Assembly: GCF_023898315.1 (NCBI RefSeq)
Contig: NC_064615.1
Location: 738,208,950 to 738,272,949 of the forward strand
Reading direction: 5' to 3'
Length of the DNA: 64,000 bases
Source of the DNA: Schistocerca nitens
Lineage: Eukaryota; Arthropoda; Insecta; Orthoptera; Acrididae
Positions within the stretch are counted from its first letter, which is position 1. Each line of letters opens with the position of its first letter. Under the pieces are notes generated by a model. The model made no database searches, was not told the origin of the DNA, and saw nothing but the letters and a program-made list of their open reading frames with translations. Below are positions 55,270-64,000 of this stretch, in pieces. Made by a program: the position numbers and the translations under genes.

Positions 55270-56589
55270 TACTTGGCGCTCGAACATTACTCTTCGTCCA
55301 CACACCGGTGCCAATGCTGGCGCCAACATTGGTCAATATTTAAGGGACAGAAGACACATTGGCGCCAGCATCCACTTGAATTCGTATAAGAGCGAACGTA
55401 AACAAGTCTGATGCACAGATCACAGCCAGTGCATTTGCGGTTTTGGGCGTGAATAATAATACTACACTGTTCCTGAGACAGTACGAAAAACTAAACTTGA
55501 AAATAAATTCGACGACGACGAACAAATGAATGAACATACTTGGTTTCGTAACAGCAAGGACACGAAACAAAAAACCTCGGTGCGAACATGTGACCGGTGT
55601 ATAGATATTGGCTCAATGTCCTTTGATGTCTGACCGAAATACCAGCAGCCAAGAGAGGCATACCAACATTGGAACCAATGCTATTTTATCAACCCACACA
55701 TTGTAACTCTCGCTCCCAGACAAAGAGATCCGCCCCGATATTTATCCCTCTTTCCATTTATCCTATTCCATATCAGGGCTTCTCTATCCTTTACCCTCCC
55801 CATACATCACCATCCCTTTCCTCTTGTTACCGCTACCCTACCCTAAACTCCTCTTGACCCTCCGTCTTTACCACCTTCTGTATTCACACTATTCACTTCA
55901 ACTGCCACCCTCATCTCCATAGTTTTCCTACCTAACTACCCCCTATCTTTTCCGCCCACACCCCTCAACCACATGGTACATATTCTCTCCTCCCGAAATA
56001 CTTCTCACTCAGCGCAGATCCTTCAGATTTAAAGCGAAAGCTCTGTGCTTCAACGTCTATTCTCAGAAGAATTTCACCATTCGGCTAGTGTTTTTAAAAT
56101 GTATATATTTTAGTTTTTTAGCTGTCGATCTTTGATTTTTAATGTAAAATAGGTAAACAACCCTAATGTTATCTTTCTCATTTTCTTTATATTTTTTAAT
56201 TCGCTTGGCTGAAGAGCGGAATTTTCTACCACTGTCAACCCACCCCGCCCATATGGGATGAGGGGGATGAAATAACAACAAAGAAAAAAAAAGGAAAAAA
56301 CCTCAAAGAAAGAACAAGCGAAAATGTGGACTGGCCTAATTCTGACATCATTATGTGTCTGCCCAAATGCAGATTTTCACATGACACTTCTCCATCCTCT
56401 CTTCTCCTCTGCCATCCTCTTTGGGTTCGCATAATTTCCGTTTCCCTTTGTGTTGTCTATCATCTTGTATCTCCTCCTTTCTCTCAATCTCCTCTCATAA
56501 ACTAATCCTTCCAAAGTGTCTGTTAGTAAACACTCCCATCTCAAGGAATGTCCTATCCAGTTCTACTTCCCTTCTCTTATAGCTTGCAG
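55270..56589. other. No recognised gene; pyrimidine-rich stretch and A-rich tail
   Basis: A short inverted repeat, atgctggcgccaa at 55315-55327 and ttggcgccagcat at 55359-55371. From 55730 to 55990 very pyrimidine-rich, and at 56279-56303 an A-rich segment (aaagaaaaaaaaaggaaaaaa), which could be the 3' end of a LINE; no coding support. Confidence 0.4.
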
Positions 56590-56776
56590 CAATTGGTTGA
56601 AGACGATGAAAACTGGCTTTGTGTTTTCTTCTTGAGACGATACAACCAATCAAAAAGAAATCATGTATGGATCCAGTGCCTCAGACGTAGAAGGTGGGCT
56701 CACGACGATTATGCACCAGGAAACCGTTATTTTTTTATATGCATTAATTTCAGTTTGGACAACGATGATGAGTAGG
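56590..56776 (+). pseudogene. Transposase C-terminal zinc-finger-like remnant
   Basis: The frame (56548-56775) has VEDDENWLCVFFLRRYNQSKRNHVWIQCLRRRRWAHDD, with HVWIQC..C..WAHxxC-like spacing, ending FFICINFS. This pattern, a Trp-Ile-Gln-Cys block followed by W-A-H, is the C-terminal zinc ribbon seen in Jerky/pogo-type transposases. No catalytic core is present. Possibly a 3' end fragment, as a poly(A)-like aataaa follows at 56917. Confidence 0.5.
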
Positions 56777-57078
56777 CCTTTAATTAACAAACTTATATGT
56801 AGGCCACATTACTCTAACAGTTAGAAGTTCGCCAAAAATATTTTTTACTGGAAGTAAAATTTGAGTTTTACCATGTTAATTCGTGTAAGTATGACAGTAA
56901 CTTTGTTTATCGTCAATAAAATACTCTATGTTTTGTTTATGCATTATTGTGTTGTGTGATTTGCGTAATCGTGCCCCCATAGGTGGGTAAACTTCCCCAT
57001 TTGCAGGACGTGTTTACGCACTCGACTTTAGCTGGTGTAAAATGCTTTTGCACTCTTAAATGTATTGTTGAGTTAGAA
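56777..57078. other. No recognised feature
   Basis: AT-rich continuation, possibly the 3' non-coding end of the remnant above (AATAAA at 56917-56922). Confidence 0.35.
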
Positions 57079-57179
57079 GTACGCTGTGACAATAATCATG
57101 AGATGGAGACATGCACATATACTACAGATTGCAGTAGTATTGTGTACACAAGGTATAAATGGGCAGTGCATTAGCGGAG

Positions 57180-57546
57180 CTGGCATCTGTACTCAAGTGA
57201 TTCACTTGAAAAGGTTTCCGACATGATTGTAGCTGCACGACGGGAACTAACAGACTTAGAACGCAAGGGACATTTCATTTCAGAAATCGTTAAGGAATTC
57301 AGTATTCCGAAATGCACAGTGTCAAAACTGTGCCGAGAATACAAAATTTCAGGCATTATCTCTCACTACGGTCAATGCGGTGGCCGACGGCCTTCACTTA
57401 AAGACTGACAACAGCGACATTTGCGTAGAGTTGTCAGTGTTAACAGACAAGCAACACTGCGTGAAATAACTGCAGAAATCAATGTGGGACGTTTGACGAA
57501 CATACCCGTTAGGTCAGTGCGGTGAAATCCGGCGGTAATGGGCTTT
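57180..57546 (+). pseudogene. Tc1-like transposase N-terminus
   Basis: Reads MIVAARRELTDLERKGHFIS (57223), EIVKEFSIPKCTVSKLCREYKISGIISHYG, RRPSLKD, then a stop at 57406-57408 and a frame change; the INVGR block is at 57479. HTH type. Inactive. Confidence 0.8.
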
Positions 57547-58436
57547 TATTGTATTGTCTTGTATTTTATTTATTGTATTGACCTAGTAGATAGTGTCGGA
57601 AGTTCCATGCGGCTTTTCGCGGATGATGCTGTAGTATACACAGAAGTTGCAGCATTAGAAAATTGGAACGAAATGCAGGAAGATCTGCAGCGGATAGGCG
57701 CTTGGTGCAGGGAGTGGCAACTGCCCTTAACATAGACAAATGTAATGTATTGCGAATACATAGAAAGAAGGATCCTTTATTGTATGATTATATGATAGCT
57801 GGTAGCAGTTACTTCTGTAAAATATTTGGGAGTATACGTGCGGAACGATTTGAAGTGGAAGGATCATATAAAATTAATTGTTGGTAAGGCGGGTGCCAGG
57901 TTGAGATTCATTGGGAGAGTCCTTAGAAAATGTAGTCCATTAACAAAGGAGGTGGCTTACAAAACACTCGTTCGACTTATACTTGAGTATTGCTCATCAG
58001 TGTGGGGTCCGTACCAGGTCTGGTTGACAGAGGAGATAGAGGAGATCCAAAGAAGAGCGGCGCGTTTCGTCACAGGGTTATTTGGTAAGCGTGATAGCGT
58101 TACGGAGACGTTTAGCAATCTCAAGTGGCAGACTCTGCAAGAGAGGCGCTCTGCATCGCGGTGTAGCTTGCTGTCCAGGTTTCGAGAGGGTGCGTTTCTG
58201 GATGAGGTATCGAATATATTGCTTCCGCCTACTTATACCTCCCGAGGAGATCACAAATGTAGAACTAGAGAGATTCGAGCACGCACGGAGGCTTTCCGGC
58301 AGTCTTTCTTCCCGCGAACCATACGCGATTGGAACAGGAAAGGGAGGTAATGACAGTGGCACGTAAAGTGCCCTCCACCACACACCATTGGGTGGCTTGC
58401 GGAGTATAAATGTAGATGTAGATGTATGTTAACCGG
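57547..58436 (+). pseudogene. CR1-like LINE, RT end and 3' UTR, 5'-truncated
   Basis: Starts abruptly in the RT active-site box MRLFADDAVVYTEVAALENW (57603), then DKCNVLRIHRKKDPLLYDY (57735) after a stop. The frame 57826-58350 continues YVRNDLKWKDHIKLIVGKAGARLRFIGRVLRKCSPLTKEVAYKTLVRLILEYCSSVWGP, IQRRAARFV, and TYTSRGDHKCRTREIRAR, ending NRKGR with a stop at 58348-58350. The 3' UTR ends with the simple repeat gtagatgtagatgta (58415-58430). 5' truncated, as usual for retrotransposed copies. Confidence 0.9.
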
Positions 58437-58823
58437 GGGCAGCCACAGTGGTCCACAATCCCACGACGACCTTCTCTTTCAGACTTATTGTGTGGTTCAG
58501 CCCCCGGTGGAATCTCCGCCCCCCCAGGGTACGTCTGACTCCAGACGAGTGTAACCTCTATGTTTGCGTGCTTGAGTAATAATGGTGTACGCATACGTGG
58601 AGAACTTGTTTGCGCAGCAATGGCCGACGTAGTGCAGCTGAGGCAGAATAAGGAGAACTACCCGCATTTGGCGAGGCAGATGGATAACCGTCTAAAAACC
58701 ATCCACAGGCTGGCCGGCTCACCGGGTCTTGACACACGTCCGCCGGGCGCATTCGTGCCGGGGACCAGGCGCTCCTTCCCAACCCGAAAAGCCGGGCGTT
58801 AGACCGAACGGCTAACCGGGCGA
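58437..58823 (-). repeat. tRNA-derived SINE (family D), minus orientation
   Basis: Head at the high-coordinate side: gcccggttagccgttcggtc (reverse complement of 58802-58821), A-box-like. Body runs down to ctgcccccggttaac at 58437. It abuts the 3' end of the LINE. I recall this head from orthopteran SINEs; not checked. Confidence 0.7.
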
Positions 58824-58827
58824 GCGT

Positions 58828-59140
58828 TAATGGGCTTTCGCAGCAGACGACCGACGCGAGTGCCGTTGCTAACAGCGAGACGTCCCCTGCACCACCTTTC
58901 CTGGGCTCATGACCATATCGGTTGGACCCTAGTCAACTGGAAAACTATGATCTGGTCGGATGAGTCCCGAATTCAGTTAGCAAGAACTGATCGTAGGAAT
59001 CGAGTGTAGCGCAGACCACATGTAGCCACGGACCTAAGATGCCAACAAGGCACTCACTGTGCAAGCTGGTGGTGGCACCATAATGGTGTGGGTTATGTTG
59101 GCATGGAAGTGAGTGGGTCCTGTGTTTCAACTGAACCAAT
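58828..59140 (+). pseudogene. Tc1-like transposase, catalytic start
   Basis: Continuation of the split element: the block WAHDHIGWTLVNWKTMIWSDESRIQ (58906-58982) holds the first catalytic Asp, followed by QALTVQAGGGTIMVWVMLAW (59045-59110). The frame needs one change at about 59000 (stop TAG) and is truncated at 59141 by the LINE fragment. Confidence 0.75.
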
Positions 59141-59260
59141 TTACATCTACATTTACATGGATACAATGTAAATCACATTTAAGTGCGTGGCAGAGGGTTC
59201 ATCAAACCATCTTCACAGTAATTTTCTATTATTCCAGAGAACTCACTGACATGCTTTGTG
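59141..59260 (-). pseudogene. CR1-like LINE 3' fragment
   Basis: tacatctacatttacatggat (59142-59162) then gtggcagagggttcatc (59187-59203), the same 3' tail order as the minus-strand LINE at 44231-44310. It cuts off the right end of the Tc1-like element. Confidence 0.75.
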
Positions 59261-59279
59261 TAGGGGGAAGTATGTTGTA

Positions 59280-60262
59280 ATGCTCTCGCTGCTGAAAGGA
59301 ACGATTATCTGACAGGCATCATGCGTTACGACGAGTGTTTATTTCTCTCCATCGACGAATGCAGGAGATTGGTTGATTGAAATAGGAAAGAAAAGACCTG
59401 GCAGCATGAGGACCACTCTCTCACCCGACTTTGCTGGAACGTGTTGCAGCAGACTCCACTACAAGTACTCATCATGCTGCACGTGAAATTGGCGCTGCAC
59501 ATACGAGCGTGTCGCCAGTACTCCACGAACAACAATTATATCCATATCACCCACAACGAATTCATGCAATGCTTGTGACTGACTTCGTACCAAGGGTCGC
59601 ATTGTGTCAGTGGCTGCTCCGACGATGGATTGATCGACCAGATTTCCTCCGAATCGTTCTATTTACTGACGAGGCCCATTTGATCGTGATGGTATTCAAA
59701 ACAGCAGGAATAGCCATGTGTAGGGAGAGGAAAACCCTCACACTGTAGTAGAGTCACACCATCAAGTACGTTTTGCTGTGAACATCTGGGCTTTCATTGT
59801 AGGTGACAATCTCATTGGGCCATATTTTCTACCTGGCCGTCTGAATGTCCACCTTTACTTGAGATTCGTGCAAAGAATTCTACATGAATTGTTGGAGAAC
59901 GTACCTTTGGATGTTCGTGAGAGGATGTGGATACGACATGACGGTGCACCGCTTCACTTCAGTGTGGATGTCAGCAATCATCTCACTGTCGTATTTCCTG
60001 GTCGCTGGATTGGAAGGGGAGGTTCTGTTTCATCGACTGCAAGGTCAGCTGACCTGAATACCCTTGATTATTTTCTATGGGGATATCTAAAGTCAATTGT
60101 GTAAGAGACCCTAGTGGATACGAAGATGGAGTTAGTTGCCACTATTGTAGCTGCCTGTGATATGATTCGAAACGCACCAGGGTTACTTGTCAGGGTGCGG
60201 CAGAATCTTCTTCGCCGATGTCATGCTTGCACTGGCCGTCAGTTTCACCACATTTTGTAAGA
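59280..60262 (+). pseudogene. DD41D mariner transposase, decayed
   Basis: Parts in order: N-terminal pieces (59340-59400), LERVAADSTTSTHHAAREIG (59431), SVSPVLHEQQLYPYHPQRI (59510-59565), CQWLLRRWIDRPDFLRIVLFTDEAHLI (59600-59690, first catalytic Asp), IWAFIVGDNLIGPYFLPGRLN (59784-59848), RERMWIRHDGAPLHFSVDVS (59918-59978, second Asp), RWIGRGGSVSSTARSADLNTLDYFLWGYLKSIV (60004-60100, third acidic residue). It ends FHHIL with stop at 60258-60262. Two or three frame changes and a stop after KSIV. Terminal repeats were not found. Confidence 0.85.
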
Positions 60263-60469
60263 TATAGTATAAATGGTACGTCCATTGTGTCAGTGATGGT
60301 ATTTGTAATTAACTAACGTAAATAAAAAAAGTACACAATAATGTGATTTTACTCCTACTATCTCCTCAAGCTGGTTTCTTCAACCCCATGTACCCTACCT
60401 CAAATTGTTCAATGGAGCATTCTCTATGTTCTGTCAAATTTTTGCACATTCTTACGGCAAAAACCTATA
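60263..60469. other. No recognised feature
   Basis: Short spacer between two mariner copies. Confidence 0.35.
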
Positions 60470-61395
60470 CAGGGTGTTACAAAAAGGTACGGCCAAACTT
60501 TCAGGAAACATTCCTCACACACAAATAAAGAAAAGATGTTATGTGGACATGTGTCCGGAAACGCTTAATTTCCATGTTAGAGCTCATTTTAGTTTCGTCA
60601 GTATGTACTGTACTTCCTCGATTCACCGCCAGTTGGCCCAATTGAAGGAAGGTAATGTCGACTTCCGTGCTTGTGTTGACATCAACACAGATTTTCTGGG
60701 ACGTTTGGGCAGGCATTGTTGGTGATGTCTTGATTGGTCCCCATGTTCTTCCACCTACACTCAATGGAGCACGTTATCATGATTTCATACGGGATACTCT
60801 ACCTGTGCTGCTAGAACATGTGTCTTTACAAGTACGACACAACATGTGGTTCATGCACGATGGAGCTCCTGCACATTTCAGTCGAAGTGTTCGTACGCTT
60901 CTCAACAACAGATTCGGTGACCGATGGATTGGTAGAGGCGGACCAATTCCATGGCCTTCACGCTCTCCTGACCTCAACCCTCTTGACTTTCATTTATGGG
61001 GGCATTTGAAAGCTCTTGTCTACGAAACCCCGGTACCAAATGTAGAGACTCTTCGTGCTCGTATTGTGGACGGCTGAAATACTGTACAATACGCCGTTCA
61101 CCAGGGCTGCATCAGCGCATCAGGGATTCCATGCGACGGAGGGTGGATGCATGTATCCTCGCTAACGGAGGACATTTTGAACATTTCCTGTAACAAAGTG
61201 TTTGAAGTCACGCTGATACGTTCTGTTGCTGTGTGTTTCCATTCCATGATTAATGTGATTTGAAGAGAACTAATAAAATGAGCTCTAACATGGAAAGTAA
61301 GCGTTTCCGGACACATGTCCACATAACATATTTTCTTTCTTTGTGTGTGAGGAATGTTTCCTGAAAGTTTGGCCGTACCTTTTTGTAACACCCTG
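60470..61395 (+). mobile_element. DD41D mariner deletion derivative with about 125-bp TIRs
   Basis: Inverted ends CAGGGTGTTACAAAAAGGTA (60470) and its complement (to 61395) run about 125 bp into the element, with TA on both sides. Only 926 bp, about two-thirds of full length: the N-terminal half of the transposase is deleted, with the junction near 60680. Confidence 0.93.
60655..61077 (+). pseudogene. DD41D mariner transposase, C-terminal part
   Basis: Open for 140 codons: DVWAGIVGDVLIGPHVLPPTL, NMWFMHDGAPAHFSRSVRTL (second Asp), RWIGRGGPIPWPSRSPDLNPLDFHLWGHLKALVYETPV (third acidic residue at the expected 41-residue distance). The HTH and first catalytic Asp are missing. It stops at 61075-61077, before the usual C-terminal end, which continues in another frame to about 61190 (RRVDACILANGGHFEHFL). 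Confidence 0.9.
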
Positions 61396-62518
61396 TATAA
61401 ACCAGGTTACACCGTAATAACGGTGTTGTAAGACTAAACAATTTTGAACACGATAAATCCAACCAAAATTTAAAAAATTCCGAAAAGAATTCCGCGTAAT
61501 TGTGCCCCTGTTTCCCTTGTCCCTCCTGGTCCTACAATGTTCGGAAATGGTGGTGTCTATGCATAATTAATACTGTGTTTGCTGAAACTATATGTGAAAC
61601 TACGTGTTAAAATTATGAGACAATCGTAACTCAGTATTTTTATCCAACAAATGCGAGTGACGTTTCTCGGCGAAAAGAGTCAGCTTTCTTACACAGGTAT
61701 TTCAGTCTGCTGTCCTCTTGCGACCTTCCTCGCGAGCGTTATTAGCGCCCTCAAAGGCCGCCCTGCATTTAACATGAACTGAAATAGGACACACCGTGAT
61801 CGTCCGACGCAACAGGATATTATTGACGCCCTGCCACGGGCAACATCATTGATCTTTCGGGGTCATCTCCCTCGCAACTGCCGCAACAAACCGTACGCGT
61901 GTGCAGCGCCGGAACACTCGCCTGTCCTGCCGCCCACGTTCCCACGCTGAAGGCGAGTCCCACGCCATGATAACGAAATATTCAGTGCCCCGAGGGACAC
62001 ATCGATTTCACTGTTCTGTTTGCTCGACTTCTGTGGCAGCTCTGTGGTGCCACAGGAGTACGATCTCAGGTCAACATCTGTAGCTGGCACACATTACGCG
62101 AACCGAATTTCCTGTTTCAGTCCACTGCTATGGACAGTGAGTAAGCAAGGCGCTGTATTTTTAATGAATATTATACTGCTTCCAAAGCACGGAAACAGGA
62201 TACAAGCATAAATTAAAAAGTCTGGTGAAAAGCTGACAATATATAATTTTTAAAAGAATCTTTTTAGTTCTCAGTTCTCTGACTTTGTGATCTATTCAAC
62301 TTATTCACAAAAGGTTGAGACTCTATCATGACATTTCTCCTAGAGAACCAAATTTTCAAGTCAGGGGATAAAAAACAATCGTTTGAGACTAAATGAAGAG
62401 AAACATACTGTTAAAAAGTCAATTCGAATACAAACTGACACATTTTTACCAACAGCACTTTTCTTGTGTCCCAAGCTTGGCTGGTTTCAAAGCACTTCGA
62501 ATTTCAAACCCAGGTAGT
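61396..62518. other. No recognised feature
   Basis: GC-richer in 61690-62060 with no recognisable domain; elsewhere AT-rich. A promoter or first exon is possible but unsupported. Confidence 0.4.
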
Positions 62519-62527
62519 AGTTAATCA

Positions 62528-62734
62528 AAATGTTCAAATGTGTGTGAATTCCTAAGGGGCCAAACTGCTGAGGTCATCGATCCCTAGACTTACACACTAC
62601 TTAAACTAACTTACACTAACTTATGCTAAGAACAACACACACAGCCATGCCCGAGGAAGGACTCGAACCTCCGGCGGGAGGGGCCATGCAATCAGTGACA
62701 GGGCGCCTCTAACCGCGCGGCCACTTCGCACGGC
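62528..62734 (-). repeat. tRNA-derived SINE (family B)
   Basis: Minus orientation, B-box-like region (ggactcgaacctcc, 62659-62672), tail aaatgttcaaatgtgtg (62528-62544). Target-site duplication agttaatca at 62519-62527 and 62735-62743, perfect over 9 bp. Confidence 0.92.
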
Positions 62735-62744
62735 AGTTAATCAC

Positions 62745-63230
62745 AATCGTGTTAGTGACGTTCTGCTTTTTTTAGTAGGCATTATCTATCAGAATTACTG
62801 CATAACGCCATCATACTTTCGCTCGACAAAACGGACGTGGTGTTCTTCAGTGAACTATCACATGGTTTTAATTGTTGTTTGGACTCATGGACCAAGTTTC
62901 GTCCACGTTCACGAATATGCGCAAGAAACCTTGCAGACTGAGCCTAAACAGTTCCCGGTTCTGTGTTGAAATAGTCTTTTGTCTCCCTTTTTTCTTCAGA
63001 AGTTAGCAATCGCGGCAGCTAATGCATACATGGCGTCACCATGTCCACATTTTCGAGAAGAATGTGGTGTATTGGTCCATTTAAGATACGTCTAATGACA
63101 GGCATTTCGCACGTATTCGTTGTGCGGCCTTCCTTTACCGTACTACGAAGGAGTTCAATGATTTCTTGCTCTAGACTTCAATCGCCCCACCGGAGATCGC
63201 TCCAGCTTTCGTGATTTAACTATTACATTT
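62745..63230 (-). pseudogene. DD34D-type mariner transposase fragment
   Basis: Minus strand, several frames: EEIIELLRSTVKEGRTTNTCEM (about 63080-63180), RILNGPIHHILLENVDMV (63030-63090), LPRLLTSEEKRETKDYF (62965-63020), FRLSLQGFLRIFVNVDETWSM (62885-62955), where VDETW is the first catalytic block, and then a short AGK-VMA-like stretch near 62810-62860. This order matches the N-terminal half of DD34D mariners such as the copy at 54043-55269. No catalytic second half is present. Confidence 0.6.
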
Positions 63231-63447
63231 AATTTTATTCATTCATAAATAAGAAGTCTTAATTGCCAGAAGAGAGCTAGATGAATATAATCCAGTGCGG
63301 GTTTGCTTTGTGTAACTGTCGAATCCTTCAAACGAAAATATTTTGTTTTTCCTTAATTTCCCGCGCCACGTAGCACACTAGCCACTTGAGACGGCTGTCA
63401 ACAAACGGAAGCACGTCTTATCTTCTACAGTTTTCAACAAACATATA
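63231..63447. other. No recognised feature
   Basis: Spacer before the last transposon. Confidence 0.35.
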
Positions 63448-64000
63448 CACTTCCTGGTCAATATTATCCAGGCAGGCTATGTAATACGGGATTGACCTCC
63501 AGATGTCGCGAGGTGTGGGCTCGACAGTATAGAAGGAGGCGGGGAAAACTGTATTATCAGTAGAGAAGCAGTTACAACATAATGGGTCGGTCAGGAGAGC
63601 TCAGTGACTTCGAACGTAGATTAGTCGTTGGATGCCACTTGACAAGTAGACTGTTGGTGATGTGATTGTGAAGTGGAAAAACGAAGGAACAAAGCAAGAC
63701 CAGGCAAAGCAAGACCAGGCAGACTTCATGTTCTGAGTCACAGGGTCCGTCGAGTATTGTGGAGATTGTGGCTAAAATATCGCGTGAAATCAGATGAAAG
63801 TATCACTCGTGAGTTACACAGTGCTACCAACAGTCCAGAAGCTCAATGGCTGTCCGTAGGGTATTAAAGATAATGGAGTTCAGTGGATGAGCAGCTCCTG
63901 ATAAGCCACACATTCTACAGATAGCGATGCCGAGTTGCTGTAAAGAGCGAAGCCACTGGAGAGTGGATGCGAGTGATTAGGAGTTAAGTGATGAATCAGG
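63448..64000 (+). mobile_element. Tc1-like transposon, runs off the window
   Basis: Left end cacttcctggtcaatattat (63448) preceded by TA (63446-63447), then a transposase N-terminus. The right end lies beyond 64000. Confidence 0.75.
63582..64000 (+). pseudogene. Tc1-like transposase N-terminus with deletion
   Basis: ATG 63582: MGRSGELSDFERRLVVGCHL, then LTSRLLVM and stop at 63663-63665, where active relatives have a second helix of the HTH; about 36 bp appear deleted at this point. The next frame continues VIVKWKNEGTK-like at 63668-63700, then HVLSHRVRRVLWRLW (63728-63770) and TRELHSATNSPEAQ (63808-63850), followed by a degraded part. Catalytic residues are beyond the window. Confidence 0.75.

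Larger units (their letters stand above)
57079..59140 (+). mobile_element. Tc1-like transposon (TIR tGAGGT family) split by LINE+SINE
   Basis: Left part 57079-57546 holds the HTH; right part 58828-59140 resumes AAMGFRSRRPTRVPLLT-like codons (ggctttcgcagcagacgacc). The gap is flanked by the 15-bp duplication gcggtaatgggcttt (57532-57546) and gcgttaatgggcttt (58824-58838). Related to the 39798-40902 element. The right end is cut off by a LINE fragment near 59141. Confidence 0.85.

Overview
The window looks like intergenic and intronic DNA from an insect genome, most likely an orthopteran of the grasshopper/locust type. The reasons are: no compact operons or ribosome binding sites; several tRNA-derived SINE families, one (head reads as a tRNA-like B box, tail ends in a short 'gagccatttgaa' motif) that I recall from Schistocerca; AT and CA/GA microsatellites; and a very dense load of Tc1/mariner, non-LTR and Ty3/gypsy elements. 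The genus is a recollection and was not checked.

Layout. 1-2.1 kb: an unidentified broken coding remnant split by a SINE, then a decayed pogo/Tigger transposase. 3.3-4.3 kb: the only host-gene piece I can support, a 3' terminal exon encoding the end of a CUB-like domain with a poly(A) signal. 4.7-5.6 kb: an RTE-like LINE fragment. 6.6-7.3 kb: an inverted array of tRNA-like repeats. 7.6-14 kb: a minus-strand Ty3/gypsy pol remnant with nested insertions: a DDxD mariner relative which itself contains a Tc1-like element, and a nearly perfect Tc1-like element with an intact 340-aa transposase. 14.5-22.4 kb: three diverged copies of a 2.4-2.6 kb unit, the middle one carrying a large foldback element and a deleted mariner. 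23-30 kb: degenerate Tc1/mariner copies and a Jockey-like LINE end. 30-41 kb: tRNA-headed SINEs, three Tc1-like elements, and a second Jockey-like RT piece. 42-47 kb: RTE-like and CR1-like LINEs meeting tail to tail, the latter containing a SINE. 47-56 kb: SINEs, a SETMAR-type mariner, a DD34D mariner, and long stretches with nothing recognisable. 56.5-64 kb: a transposase zinc-finger remnant, a Tc1-like copy split by a LINE+SINE composite, two DD41D mariners, a SINE, a mariner fragment, and a truncated Tc1-like copy running off the window.

These genes do not form a pathway; the window is a stratified record of transposition. Terminal inverted repeats, TA duplications, target-site duplications and nesting give relative ages. 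Only one transposase (12686-13708, minus) reads through without a break. Most others carry stops, frameshifts or internal deletions.
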